This document shows positions 33,694 to 43,900 of a stretch of DNA of 64,000 nucleotides, in pieces (positions within the stretch are counted from its first letter, which is position 1; the number at the start of each line of letters is the position of its first letter). The translations under genes were made by a program, and so were the position numbers. Source of the stretch: Flavobacteriales bacterium UBA6057 (GTDB lineage Bacteria; Bacteroidota; Bacteroidia; Flavobacteriales_G; Salibacteraceae); contig DIYJ01000007.1 in NCBI GenBank assembly GCA_002428995.1, forward strand, positions 62,001 to 126,000, written 5' to 3'. The notes beneath the pieces are model-generated. The model was not told the DNA's origin, made no database searches, and saw nothing but the letters and a program-made list of their open reading frames with translations.

Positions 33694-34767
33694 TCAGTTT
33701 AACCGGGCCGCCATGATGAGGCGTTGCGCATTTTGCCCGGTAAGTTGCCATGTCAGGCATCTGACACTGCCGCCCATCGGGCATACTCCTTCTGCGTTCA
33801 CTTCGATCACCTCTTTGCTGGTGTTGGCCCGGATGATGTGCAGCGCCTCCTCTTCATGTGGCATGTTGAAGACAGGAACATAGAGGTTGTTGTAGGTAGC
33901 AGTTGCATTCAGGTTGACTCCACATGCGGACTCGAAACCTTCCCAAACTCCAGGTGGATTGGTAGTATAAGCTACCGGAACCTCCACAATGCTTGCGCTT
34001 GGAAATGATGCCTTTAGCTCATCCATCACCAGTGCTTTGAATTCGGGGTCTTCACTGTAATCGTTCACCAAGAGAACATTTTCATCCACCCAGCTCACCA
34101 TGCCATCTGAGTGTGCGAGCACTTCCTCGTCCGGTTCGATGATCGCCACCTCGCTCGCATTGAGCAGGCGCATCAGTTCCTGCTTTCCTTCATCATAGGA
34201 GAGGTTGTTGTCTTCCAGGAAGCGCGTTGTGGTGATGGCGCGCCCCGCATAATCATCTACGATGTTGCCTCCATCTACCAGCAGTGGGGTGGAGGTGTAG
34301 TCCAATTGAAAGCTGTTTGCAAAAGCCTCGAAGCTTTGTTGTACTTCCCTGCTTTCTGCCTGTGTCATCGAGGCCCAGGTGTAAGTAAACCGAACAGGAT
34401 TTTCCGGATTCACGGTTGTGAAGTCTCTCATCCAGATGTCGAATACCTCCGCGGTGATCAGAACATCTTCCGGCAGTTTACCCTCGTAGTAACCTTTGGT
34501 GTCTTCATCAACGATCAGCACTACATTGTCGTTGTCCATGATGGCCTTGCAGTAGTTGATGTGAAAGTCCACGATCAATGGCAGGGCTTCGGCATAATAA
34601 TCATCGTAGATTGAGGGGGCAGATAACACGAGCAGCATCCGCTCTTCCGAAGGCTCGTTCACGTAAGTTTCCACGTCATTGATTTCTTCCTTGTCGCATC
34701 CTCCAAGCAAGAGTGAAACAGATAAACCAAGAAGCAGTCGTGATAAATGAGGGAAAAAGCCAAGCAT
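33694..34767 (-). CDS. Lipoprotein peptidylarginine/agmatine deiminase family protein
   Basis: 357 residues. Signal ends in the lipobox LGGC (Cys24). The guanidino-modifying core is complete: WMRD (112-115, Asp115), GGN (166-168), HSDGM (from His219) and the nucleophile Cys337 in MGGSVRCLTWQ. Relatives hydrolyse agmatine or protein arginine to release ammonia; the best-known secreted member is from Porphyromonas. As a lipoprotein it acts at the outer membrane or periplasm. It is read together with the TPR-HTH regulator and has a perfect promoter (34784-34813). Whether the substrate is a free amine or a protein cannot be told. Confidence 0.88.
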   Translation of the reverse strand: MLGFFPHLSRLLLGLSVSLLLGGCDKEEINDVETYVNEPSEERMLLVLSAPSIYDDYYAEALPLIVDFHINYCKAIMDNDNVVLIVDEDTKGYYEGKLPEDVLITAEVFDIWMRDFTTVNPENPVRFTYTWASMTQAESREVQQSFEAFANSFQLDYTSTPLLVDGGNIVDDYAGRAITTTRFLEDNNLSYDEGKQELMRLLNASEVAIIEPDEEVLAHSDGMVSWVDENVLLVNDYSEDPEFKALVMDELKASFPSASIVEVPVAYTTNPPGVWEGFESACGVNLNATATYNNLYVPVFNMPHEEEALHIIRANTSKEVIEVNAEGVCPMGGSVRCLTWQLTGQNAQRLIMAARLN

Positions 34768-34783
34768 AAAATGGTACTTACAC

Positions 34784-34813
34784 CGAAGTTAGAGCCTTCA
34801 TGCTAAACGACAA
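34784..34813 (-). promoter_or_regulatory. Promoter of the deiminase-regulator pair
   Basis: On the minus strand TTG (34813-34811), 19 nt, then TAACTTCG (34791-34784), one base from the TAnnTTTG consensus. It lies 16 nt before the ATG. Confidence 0.7.
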
Positions 34814-34850
34814 AAACGGTATTTAGTGTACCGGCTTTTGTCTCAAGGCT

Positions 34851-37370
34851 TTACTTCTGCTTCTCGAAGGTTTCGATTCCTTCTTCCAGCCAGTTCACAT
34901 AAAGCGGAATGTCAGGGTCGTAAGCCGTTGTTCCATTCAATGCCTTGATCTCTTCGTGATTGATGATCACGTATTGAGGTTGAGCATTGGATTTGAAGTG
35001 CTTGATCTGGAAATCTGCCCACTTGTTACCCACGGTTTTCACCTTCTTGCCCGTTTCTTCTGAAACGTACTTCTCATCCTCTGGAAGCTCCGTCTTTTCA
35101 TCAACGTAGAGCGAGATCAATACAACCTCATCGTTGAGAAGCTTCAATACACGAGGATCGCTCCACACTTGCTCTTCCATTTTTCTGCAGTTCACGCAGG
35201 CCCAGCCGGTGAAATCGAGAAGGATAGGCTTGTCCACCTGCTTGGCGTAGGCGAGGCCTTTCTCATAATCGTGGAAGCAGTTGAGTCCATGCGGGCAGTG
35301 CGCTGGATCAGCGCCATCGGGGATTCCGCTGTTGTCAGAAGGTCCGGCATGAGCTGCGCTTCCACCACCACCGCCAAAACCAGTCGGTGCTTCGCTGTAG
35401 AACATGGGTGGAGGGAAGCCGCTGATGAGCTTCAGTGGTGCTCCCCAAAGCCCTGGAATCAGGTAAATGGTGAACATCAGAAAGGTAGTGCCCAACAGTG
35501 CCCGAGTGACAGAAAGGCGTTCCAGCGGAGAGTCATGCGGCATCGTGATGAAGCCGAGCAAATACAGAGTGATCATGGCGGAAACCGCGATCCAAATGGC
35601 GATGAACACTTCTCGCTGTATCCATCCGCTTTGGGCTACGAGGTCTGCATTTGAGAGGAATTTAAACGCCAGCCCGATTTCCAGGAAGCCAAGTACCACT
35701 TTCACCGAATTGAGCCATCCACCTGACTTTGGCAGTGTATTCATCCATCCCGGGAAGGCTGCAAAGAGGCCGAAGGGCAGTGCCAATGCCAGTGAGAAGC
35801 CACCCATGCCGACTAATGGGCCGGCAACACCACCATTCACCGCAGCCTCAACCAGCAGCGTTCCAATGATGGGACCTGTACAGCTGAAGGAAACGAGCGA
35901 CAGTGTGAAGGCCATAAAGAAGATGCCGATCAAACCTCCGCGATCGGAAGCGCTGTCCACTTTGTTGACAAAGGAGGAAGGCAGCGTGATCTCAAAAGCT
36001 CCAAGGAAGGAGATTCCGAAAATGACGAGGAGTACAAAGAAGATGATGTTGAACGCAATGTTGGTAGAAAGCGCGTTCAGGGCGTCAGCACCAAAAGTAA
36101 TCGTCACCAAAAATCCGAGAATGGTGTAGATGGCGATGATGAAGAGTCCGTAGGTAATTGCATTGCTGATGCCTTTTGCGCGTGTCTTGCTTTGCTTGGT
36201 AAAGAAGCTCACGGTCATTGGAATCATAGGAAACACACAAGGAGTGAGCAATGCGGCAAAACCTCCAAGGAAGCTCAACAGGAAAATAGCCACCAGTGAT
36301 TTGCCTTCCTCTTCTTCGCTTTCCTCAGCATCGGGGGTTACTTCTTCTGCTTCAGCTGATTCTGTGCTTTCAGAATCCTCCGCTGTCGCACCGTCAACGA
36401 TGCTTCCAGTGGCAGGGTCGAAGGTGAATTCAACAGCTTCGGGTGGCAGGCACTTTTCAGCATCGCAACACATGAAATAAACCTCGCCCTTTACAAGCTC
36501 CGATCCCGTCACCTTGATGTCTTGCTCATAAGTCATGGTGCCTTCGTAGAAGCTGAGCTCCATCATGAAATTGGGGTCGTATTCGGTGTGCAGTTCACCA
36601 ATTTCGCGCAGCTCGCCAACGGTTTCGTAAGAACCGCTCAACAGGTTAAACTCTGTCGGTAGCGGCCCGTCTTCGTTTGGAAGATCTTTAGAATAAACAT
36701 GCCATTCATCGTCAATCGTGGCAATCGCTTTAATGGTGTAAGTGTCTTCAGATTTCTTGGTAGCCTCAAACCTCCAGGTGACAGGGTTGTAGATCTCCGG
36801 TGCATCGCCTGCGATTTCCGTTTCTTCTGCAGAGGCTGACTCAGTATCTACAGCGGCTGATGTTTCTGGCTCAGTTTCTTCTTCCTGCTTTGGTGCTGGC
36901 TTTCCCTGAGGCTTTACAGCTGCTTCGATGTCAAACTCAAATTCCAGGTATTCTGGTGGCAGGCATTTGGTGTCATCACAAGTCATGTAGGTGAGTTCGC
37001 CACCTACTTTGGCCATGCTTTCTGTGAGCTTCACACGTTGCTGAAAGGTCACGGCTGTTTCGTACCAGCTCAGCTCCATGTCGAAGTTTGGATCGTATTC
37101 CTTGTGGGCAGGAGGTTCTATGATGCCGCCCTCCAACGTAGCGCCTTCCAGCTTCATGAAGTCAAAAGCGGTGGGGATCGGTCCTTCGCCTTCCAGCTTA
37201 GTAGCATAGACATGCCAACCCGGCTCTATCGTTGCCGAGAATTTCAGGATGGCGTGTTCATCTCCGTCCAGCACATAGTCGTAAGACCATTTTACCGGAT
37301 CAAATACTTGCGCGTTTGAATGAAACCCGACAAGGAGGAAAAAAAGTGGTAGAAGAATGATGCGCCTCAT
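34851..37370 (-). CDS. Thiol:disulfide interchange protein DsbD with duplicated N-terminal domain
   Basis: 839 residues from the ATG at 37370. After the signal peptide come two DsbD-alpha-like domains (about 25-160 and 205-335). Each has a Cys pair: CDDTKCLPPE in the first and CCDAEKCLPPE in the second. An acidic linker is followed by the eight-TM electron-carrying domain (LTPCVFPMIPMTVSFF and VSFSCTGPIIG) and a C-terminal thioredoxin-like domain with CVNC at about 725-728. The protein passes electrons from cytoplasmic thioredoxin to periplasmic proteins. Most family members have one alpha domain. A -7-like TATTTTTG (minus strand, 37392-37399) lies 21 nt upstream. Confidence 0.92.
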   Translation of the reverse strand: MRRIILLPLFFLLVGFHSNAQVFDPVKWSYDYVLDGDEHAILKFSATIEPGWHVYATKLEGEGPIPTAFDFMKLEGATLEGGIIEPPAHKEYDPNFDMELSWYETAVTFQQRVKLTESMAKVGGELTYMTCDDTKCLPPEYLEFEFDIEAAVKPQGKPAPKQEEETEPETSAAVDTESASAEETEIAGDAPEIYNPVTWRFEATKKSEDTYTIKAIATIDDEWHVYSKDLPNEDGPLPTEFNLLSGSYETVGELREIGELHTEYDPNFMMELSFYEGTMTYEQDIKVTGSELVKGEVYFMCCDAEKCLPPEAVEFTFDPATGSIVDGATAEDSESTESAEAEEVTPDAEESEEEEGKSLVAIFLLSFLGGFAALLTPCVFPMIPMTVSFFTKQSKTRAKGISNAITYGLFIIAIYTILGFLVTITFGADALNALSTNIAFNIIFFVLLVIFGISFLGAFEITLPSSFVNKVDSASDRGGLIGIFFMAFTLSLVSFSCTGPIIGTLLVEAAVNGGVAGPLVGMGGFSLALALPFGLFAAFPGWMNTLPKSGGWLNSVKVVLGFLEIGLAFKFLSNADLVAQSGWIQREVFIAIWIAVSAMITLYLLGFITMPHDSPLERLSVTRALLGTTFLMFTIYLIPGLWGAPLKLISGFPPPMFYSEAPTGFGGGGGSAAHAGPSDNSGIPDGADPAHCPHGLNCFHDYEKGLAYAKQVDKPILLDFTGWACVNCRKMEEQVWSDPRVLKLLNDEVVLISLYVDEKTELPEDEKYVSEETGKKVKTVGNKWADFQIKHFKSNAQPQYVIINHEEIKALNGTTAYDPDIPLYVNWLEEGIETFEKQK

Positions 37371-37595
37371 TTGCTTGAAATTACAACCATGCAAAAATAC
37401 ATAAAGCCCTTTGCTCATGGGAGGAAGGAAAAGATATGTTTGGATTGCTAATAGAGTTTTGCTTGCCATATTTTAACAGTGATTCGCCTTTTTTGGCTCT
37501 TATGCTTTGCCGGGCCAAAAGAAAAAAAAGATTCTGCATGCAAGGCTCGGGACAGTTTATGCATCCTCTATTCAAAGCTCAGTCTAATTTTAAAC

Positions 37596-38309
37596 ATGGA
37601 CAATATGGAAATGCAAAAGCAAATGAAAGCGTGGACGATGATGTTGATGCTTGTTGGATTGGTGATGGCATCCTGTAAGAAAGACTTAGTGGAGCCTCTG
37701 CCTGCTGTTGTTGACAACAGTGGTCAGGTGGGTGATCAAACTCCGAACGATGGCGAATGCAACCAGGTGCTCACCTTTCTCGATCCGGGAATATGCAGTG
37801 GTATGTGGTTTCAAACGGCTTCAGGAGAGATTCTTGAAGTGTATGGCTACAGTCAAACCCGGGCGGAACTAGACCTTAAGGTAGGTGAAACGATCACGGC
37901 TGGTTACAATGTGTTTGCTTGCGTGGATGGATTCATGTGCCAGGCGATCTCGGAATTTGAAGCGCAGCTTTGGGATGCAGGAACGCCTTACTCAACTGTG
38001 GTTCTGACATGTGAAAATGGTAAGGTCAAGGACATACACAATGGCGACTGCGATGAAAGCGTAACCTTTATGGATGCTGGCTTATGTGGCGGTGCATGGT
38101 TCCTGCGCTCTGACGGAACCTACCTCGAGGTATATGACTATCCATTGGATCGCGAACACCCAAGATTGGAAAGAGGTGACGAAGTGTCGTTGAGCTACGA
38201 AGCTTACGATACATCAAAGTTGATCGAGTGCGAGGCATTGGGCGAGTTTGAAGCCAAGCTTTACGAAAGCGGAGCAACCATTGAAATAGTAAAAGCTACC
38301 TGCTACTAG
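37596..38309 (+). CDS. Lipoprotein with internal duplication
   Basis: 237 residues from the ATG at 37596. A lipobox GLVMASC puts the lipidated residue at Cys27. Residues about 54-140 and 151-236 are two copies of one domain: both contain a [FM][LM]DxG[IL]CxGxWF start, a [LF]EVY strand, E[FL]EA[QK]L, and a closing Cys. Each copy has four or so conserved cysteines. I do not recognise the domain. Predicted to sit on the outer membrane or outer surface. It is a single gene, closed by a terminator; the frame is open far upstream, but the signal peptide fixes the start. Confidence 0.8.
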   Translation: MDNMEMQKQMKAWTMMLMLVGLVMASCKKDLVEPLPAVVDNSGQVGDQTPNDGECNQVLTFLDPGICSGMWFQTASGEILEVYGYSQTRAELDLKVGETITAGYNVFACVDGFMCQAISEFEAQLWDAGTPYSTVVLTCENGKVKDIHNGDCDESVTFMDAGLCGGAWFLRSDGTYLEVYDYPLDREHPRLERGDEVSLSYEAYDTSKLIECEALGEFEAKLYESGATIEIVKATCY

Positions 38310-38331
38310 ACCAGAGATAGCGCATCGATAA

Positions 38332-38368
38332 TAAAAGGCCCTGGCGGAATTTCCCGTCAGGGCTTTTA
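38332..38368. terminator. Terminator between convergent genes
   Basis: AAAAGGCCCTGGCGG pairs with CCCGTCAGGGCTTTT around a 5-nt loop. It ends the lipoprotein gene and may serve the beta-barrel gene on the other strand. Confidence 0.85.
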
Positions 38369-38393
38369 ATGCAGTCTGGAGCCTGAACTGCTG

Positions 38394-39512
38394 CTAAGGG
38401 CTGACCAGGTTTATGCTCACATTAAAGTACAGCGGGTTTGTGAGGCTGTTTTCCATGGCAAAGGGCTGATCGCCAAAAAAGCCGCGGAAGAAGTCGGTGC
38501 CATCTGGAACGCGATCTACATTGTAAGAGTAGTTGACCCGGTAACCTGCCTGAGCTGAGAACCAAAAGAATCCGATCAGTTTCCGCTCGTAGACAAATCT
38601 GAATCTGAGCTCACTTCTTCTGATCTCTAATTCATCCACCGCGCCTGTTAATGTATCTGCAAAGGCAAGGTCTCGATTACCGATACGATAACTGTTTCCT
38701 TCCAGCTCGTAGCCTACGAAGAGCATGTTACGCGGATTCAAAGTGTAGCGCATGTGAGCTCTGGCCGGGAACAATACTTCCGCTCCCCAGGTATTTCGGA
38801 TGGAGGTCCAGTTGTAGAGAAGAATGGGAATGTAGTTCAGTTCACCTGCCCGGTATGTTCTGGACAACCCAATAGCCCATTGCTTATTGTCGTTAGGGCG
38901 CTTACCCCACAGAGCCGCTGCGGAGTATCGATTGTATTTCAAGTCTTGGAACTCTGGAATCTCGTAATCCCCACTCATGCTGACTGCCACCTGAAACAGA
39001 AGGAAGGACGTTTCATTGAGAGGTTTATAGATGGTGGAGTTCAGGCCAAATGTTCGCAGGTTGTAGCTAGACAGAGTTCTATGCAGTGGATGGTTCAGAG
39101 CTTCTGCATTCGCAAACTCATAGTTCATGTCCCAGTAGTTGCCCCCCAACTGAATGATCAGGCTGTTCTTGGAGATCACGGGCACGTTGGCACCAATCCG
39201 CATCCCGTGAACAGCCTCCACGTTGGCGGTTTGCTCGCTGAATGCACCATAGGCTCCAGCCGTTAAGTCATGCCCCATCTGATAATCATAGCCTAATGAA
39301 ATCAGCTTGGCAGGGCTAATACCCTTGATCTTGGCATTGGCATAGCGTTTCGCATTGCCATCTACAAAGTCGAGGTCATCATAGATGCTGTAATCTTCTT
39401 CTTCCTCCACATACGTAGAATCCTCCTGGGCATGGGAAAGAAAAGGCGAGACCATGCAGAGGAGTACAGCGCATGCCAGGCTGTTGCGAAGGTGGTGGAG
39501 ACAAGTCGCCAT
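38394..39512 (-). CDS. Predicted outer-membrane beta-barrel protein (possibly DUF6268)
   Basis: 372 residues with a signal peptide ending near SHAQ. A short acidic stretch (EDSTYVEEEED) follows. The rest is amphipathic strands rich in Tyr/Phe/Asn, ending in the barrel-type terminus YFNVSINLVSP. The pattern fits the DUF6268 family of Bacteroidota outer-membrane proteins, which I recall only loosely. It lies 7 nt after the DUF2147 gene, so the three genes 40529 to 38394 form one operon of envelope proteins. The function is unknown. Confidence 0.7.
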   Translation of the reverse strand: MATCLHHLRNSLACAVLLCMVSPFLSHAQEDSTYVEEEEDYSIYDDLDFVDGNAKRYANAKIKGISPAKLISLGYDYQMGHDLTAGAYGAFSEQTANVEAVHGMRIGANVPVISKNSLIIQLGGNYWDMNYEFANAEALNHPLHRTLSSYNLRTFGLNSTIYKPLNETSFLLFQVAVSMSGDYEIPEFQDLKYNRYSAAALWGKRPNDNKQWAIGLSRTYRAGELNYIPILLYNWTSIRNTWGAEVLFPARAHMRYTLNPRNMLFVGYELEGNSYRIGNRDLAFADTLTGAVDELEIRRSELRFRFVYERKLIGFFWFSAQAGYRVNYSYNVDRVPDGTDFFRGFFGDQPFAMENSLTNPLYFNVSINLVSP

Positions 39513-39519
39513 GGCCAGA

Positions 39520-39984
39520 CTATTTTTTCTTCGGCATTTTCAATCGCTTCCAAACATCTGTACGACCAAGGGCAGAGATTCCAATGTAACCTCTGATCTC
39601 GATGGTATTGGGATCGGTGAGCTTGATGGTGCAGCTGTAGGTGCTGCCATTTTCAGGATCGTAAATGGTGCCTTCTGACCACTCCTTTTTATCGGTGTAT
39701 TCAAAGTCTTTCAGAATTCGATAGCCACGCAGTGGAGTGCTGCGCATGTTTTCATCCGGGTTGTTCTTGTCTACCTTGGGCTTGTCTGTTTCTGGATCGT
39801 TGGGCTCTTTCAGCCATACTATTTTGCCGTAGTACTTACTTCCGATCTTCTCAATTTTCACTTTCGCTTTTCCATTGCTCGGTTCCCAAATGCCCACCAG
39901 TTGGTCTCCATCTTTTTGAGCCAGGCTGAGAAGGGATGTCATCGAAAAAAGGGCTGCAAGCAATACTGTGATGTAAGTCTTCAT
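39520..39984 (-). CDS. DUF2147 secreted protein
   Basis: 154 residues. A signal peptide (LLAALFSMTSLLSLAQ) is followed by the DUF2147 fold: VGIWEPSNGKAKVKIEK, then WLKEP and a Lys-rich middle, then GYRILKDFEY and IYDPENGSTYSCTI. It ends in basic residues. The family has lipocalin-like strands and often occurs in operons of secreted proteins; no function is known. It sits between a lipoprotein gene (8-nt gap) and the barrel gene (7-nt gap). Confidence 0.85.
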   Translation of the reverse strand: MKTYITVLLAALFSMTSLLSLAQKDGDQLVGIWEPSNGKAKVKIEKIGSKYYGKIVWLKEPNDPETDKPKVDKNNPDENMRSTPLRGYRILKDFEYTDKKEWSEGTIYDPENGSTYSCTIKLTDPNTIEIRGYIGISALGRTDVWKRLKMPKKK

Positions 39985-39992
39985 AGTGCAAT

Positions 39993-40529
39993 TTATTTGT
40001 GTTCAACGTTGAAGGTTAAGCGCGTGGTTACGCTCATCTGATCTCTGTAATCGTCTTCCTTGAAATCCAGGTCGAGCAGAATGGTAAAGCTTTGTTGCTT
40101 GAAAAAGTCTGTAGCCTCGGCTGATTCACTTACAACCATATCGATCGCTCCGGATGCACCTTCAGGGATGGGATTGACGATGGCGAAGCTTGTCATGGGT
40201 GCATCATCACTGACGAGCTGCAATGAAGCACTGTTGAATTGATCAAAGCTCAACTCTTCTCCATCCGGGAGTTCGATGGACGCCTTGGACAGCTTTACGG
40301 AAGCAATGTCTTCCACCTGCAAGGCTTTGCTGGATACAAGAGCAGAAAGGTCCACGCTGAAATCGTTCATAAAACTGTTGGCACCTGCAAAATAGGGGCC
40401 ATCGGATGTCAGGGAAACTTCAATGCTCGTTTCTTCTGATTGTGTAGAAGCACAGGACTGCAGCAAGAAAATGCCAATGAGTGCAGCCAAAAGCAAACCA
40501 GGAAGTTTGAAGCGGTGTGATGGTGTCAT
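39993..40529 (-). CDS. Hypothetical lipoprotein
   Basis: 178 residues from the ATG at 40529, which places a clear lipobox (LLQSC) in a typical signal peptide. The mature part is a beta-rich domain of about 150 residues with no motif I recognise and no cysteine after the lipid anchor. It is first in the three-gene operon with DUF2147 and the beta-barrel gene. It may help assemble or protect the barrel protein, but that is inference. Confidence 0.75.
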   Translation of the reverse strand: MTPSHRFKLPGLLLAALIGIFLLQSCASTQSEETSIEVSLTSDGPYFAGANSFMNDFSVDLSALVSSKALQVEDIASVKLSKASIELPDGEELSFDQFNSASLQLVSDDAPMTSFAIVNPIPEGASGAIDMVVSESAEATDFFKQQSFTILLDLDFKEDDYRDQMSVTTRLTFNVEHK

Positions 40530-40794
40530 GATGTAATTCTTTAGCAAGTTAGAGTCAGTATAAGCTAAAGTAGCAATGCAACTTTCATTCTCGCATGCTT
40601 CGAATCCTACGGAAGCATCCACTTGCATGCACATTAGCAGGACTCAGCCTTACTCTTAACTCAATTAGAAGTCTCAACGCTGCAAATTGTTTGATCTCGG
40701 ATCTAAAAAAATGGAGTGAGGTCCTGGTGAAGCAACTGGGTAAGCGCGGAATCCAGGCATGGAATCACATCCTTTTTGCTCCTGCATACCGCAC

Positions 40795-40829
40795 AAAAAA
40801 CCCCCGATCAACACGAAGTCAACCGAGGG
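40795..40829 (-). terminator. Terminator of the TetR-TolC-MFP-RND operon
   Basis: A 12-bp stem with some wobble pairs (arms 40801-40812 and 40818-40829) around a 5-nt loop. On the minus strand it is followed by TTTTTTG. It lies about 99 nt after the RND stop. Confidence 0.75.
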
Positions 40830-40871
40830 CCTCCAACTAAACCTACCTAATCCTTAAGCCATTCGTAGCAC

Positions 40872-40911
40872 GCTGTCAGCTATCAGTGGTTCGTTGCTGA
40901 TAGCTGACAGC
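40872..40911. repeat. Perfect 15-bp inverted repeat
   Basis: GCTGTCAGCTATCAG and its exact complement with a 10-nt loop, just after the RND gene. A third partial copy of the motif (AGTAGCTGATGGC) follows at about 40913-40925. There is no T-run, so it is more a repeat of the AGCTGATAGC type than a terminator. Confidence 0.75.
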
Positions 40912-40927
40912 CAGTAGCTGATGGCTC

Positions 40928-43900
40928 CTAAAGAACTACTTCCCTGTCACCGGCCATTCTATAAGCCAGTCGGGTTTTCAAATAATACATCACCGGAACG
41001 ATCACCAGGGTGAGGAACGTGGCCAGCGTCAATCCGAAGATGATGGTCCAGCTCATTGGTCCCCAGAACACTACGTTGTCACCACCGAGGTAGAACTTCG
41101 CATCGTAGTCGCTCAGCAGCGAGAAGAAGTCGATGTTCAAACCAACCGCCAGCGGAACCAATCCGAGAACGGTGGTGATGGCGGTGAGCAATACCGGACG
41201 CAAACGTGTTTTTCCTGATTGAACGATAGCATCGATCAGCGCTGGAATTGGAAGCTTGGCATTGCTGGACAAGTTCATTTCAAGGCGTTTTCGATCCATC
41301 ACCAACTTGGTGTAGTCAATCAATACAATGGCGTTGTTTACCACAATTCCCGCCAGCGATATGATACCGATCATGGTCATGATCACTACGAAGTCCATGC
41401 GGAAGATGACCAGCCCGAGGAATACACCTGTGAAGCTGAACACTACCGATCCCACAATGATGAACGGAGTCAATGCTGAGTTGAACTGCGCCACAAGGAT
41501 CAGGAAGATGAGGAAGACGGCAATCATAAGGGCGGTGCCCAGGAATGCCATTTCTTTCTGCTGCTCCAAGACTGCTCCGGTGTAGCGAACGTTGACTCCT
41601 TCAGGAAGATCATATTCTTCCATGGCGGTTTCAATCTGCGCCATGATCTCTGCCGCATTTCCATCTGCAAGGATGTTGGAGGAGATCTTGATGAGACGGT
41701 TTTGGTCTTTGCGCTTCACTGCACTGAAAGTGGATGAGTTGTCAATCTCGGCCACCGCAGAGATCGGCACTTGCTGAATCTGACCGTTGGTCTGATCGCG
41801 GAAGGTGATTTTCTGATTGAGCAGCGCTTCCTGATCGTAGCGATACTTGTCCTGAAGGCGGATCATGATCGGATAATCATCTTCACCTGCCTTGTAGCTA
41901 CTCACCTCAAGTCCGAACAGTGCATTTCGAAGTGTTGTACCGATTTGTGCTGTGCTGAGGTTAAATCGCCTTGCCTTAGAACGGTCGATCTCAATCGGCA
42001 TTTCAGGCTTCCCAACCTCTACATCAAGTTTCAGTTCCTCGATGCCGTAGATGTATTCGTTGTTCACAAACTGGCGGATATTCTCTGCTTCTTCAATCAG
42101 AAGTTCGTAATCGTCACCTGTCACTTCAATGACCACTGGTTTCTCTTCTGGCGGTCCGGCTGGTTCCTTGTCAACCGTAACGCGCACTCCGGCTGTTCCG
42201 GCAACAAGCTCACGAATTTCTTCCATCACCTCTACCGTGGATGTTCCTCTTCTGAACTGGAATTGAACAAAAGACACCGTAATTCTTGCTTTGTGAGGAG
42301 TGGCAGCCATAGACGGTCCTTCGTTTGGATCGCTGGTTCCTTCTCCCACTTGGGCAATGATGGACTCTACGAGGTAGTTGTACGTTTCGGAAATACCGTT
42401 TTCTTCTTCCGTTACTTCAAACTTCTTGACGTAATCTTCCAGGCGTTGTTCCAGGTCTTTCACCGTGGTGTTCACCTCGTTGATGTCTGTTCCAATCGGA
42501 GCCTCTACGAAGATGTTGACGTAGTTCGGCATGTTGGATGGGAACTGCACCACCCTTGGCAGGAATGCGCCAAAGAGGAAGAAAGAAAAGAACAGCATGC
42601 CGATCGTTCCGAAGAAGAACCACAGTGGGTTTTTCCTGCGAAGGGCAAATGCCAGTGTGCGCTCATAAACGCGTTCCAGAGCTGGCAACACACGTGTCTG
42701 GAAATACTTGGTGGATGGATTCAGGATGTACTTCGTGGTCAAGACGAGGATTCCCGCAATCAACAAGAGGTTTCCAAGCGTGGTGCTGGCGAAGGTGAAC
42801 ACGATACCTGCCACAATCAGAATACCCGCGATGCGGAAGGTCTTGCCGTTGGACATCGGTGTTTCTTCCAGCTTCATATACATCGATGTCAGCACCGGGT
42901 TAATCACCAAGGCCACAAAGAGCGATGAACCCAGCACGATGATCAGTGTCATCGGCAGGTATTGCATGAATTCTCCAATGATACCAGGCCAGATGAGGAG
43001 CGGTGTAAAGGCCGCGAGCGTGGTTGCTGTAGAAGCAATGATTGGCCAGGCCACTTCGCCCACACCGTATTTAGCCGCTTCAATGGGCCCCATGCCTTCA
43101 TCCATCAATCGATAGATGTTTTCGACCACCACAATACCGTTGTCCACAAGCATCCCCAGTGCGAGCACCAAGCCGAAGAGCACCATCATATTCAGCGTAA
43201 CTCCGGCCGTGTTCAGGATGAAGAATGCCAGGAACATGGATAGTGGGATGGCCACACCAACGAAGATGGCGTTGCGCAAGCCCAGGAAGAACAGTAGCAC
43301 GGAGATCACAAGCAGCATACCAAAGATGATGCTGTTCACAAGCTCGTCTACCTGCGTTCTGGTAAACTTCGACTGATCAGCGGTGATGGAAATTTCCAGG
43401 TTGTCAGGGAAGGTTGTTTCCCTTGCTTCCGCCAGGATTTCACGAATCTGATCAGCGGCTTCGATGAGGTTTTCACCGGCTCGCTTCTTCACATCGATCA
43501 TCACTACCGGATTTTGATATTCGCGGGCGTAGCTTTCAGGCTCTTCGCCTTCAAACACAACTTCAGCTACATCCTTGAGATAGACTACGTTCTGCTTCTC
43601 ATTCTTCACAATCACATTGCCCAAATCCTCTGCACTCTCTATCTCTCCAACTACACGTACCGTTCTTCTTACCGAACCGTCCAGCATACTGCCCGCGGAT
43701 ATCGTTACGTTTTCGGAATTAATGGCATTCGCTACATCGTTGAAGCTCAGCTCATTCAATTCCAGCTTATACAGGTCAAGGTTGACCTTCATTTCCTTGT
43801 CGGCCACCCCACGGATGTCTACTTCCGTGATCTGTGGCAGTTTTTCAATCTTGTCTTCGAGGTACTCGGCATAATCATTCAACTGATCAGAGCTGAAGTC

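Larger units (their letters stand above)
40530..40927. other. 398-nt intergenic region with two hairpins
   Basis: No convincing gene. An 81-codon open frame (40595-40840) has no recognisable feature. The region contains the efflux-operon terminator (40795-40829) and a perfect 15-bp inverted repeat (40872-40911). Confidence 0.6.

Noticed and set aside
40595..40840. 81-codon open frame upstream of the RND terminator
   Set aside because: No domain and it runs into the terminator hairpin.
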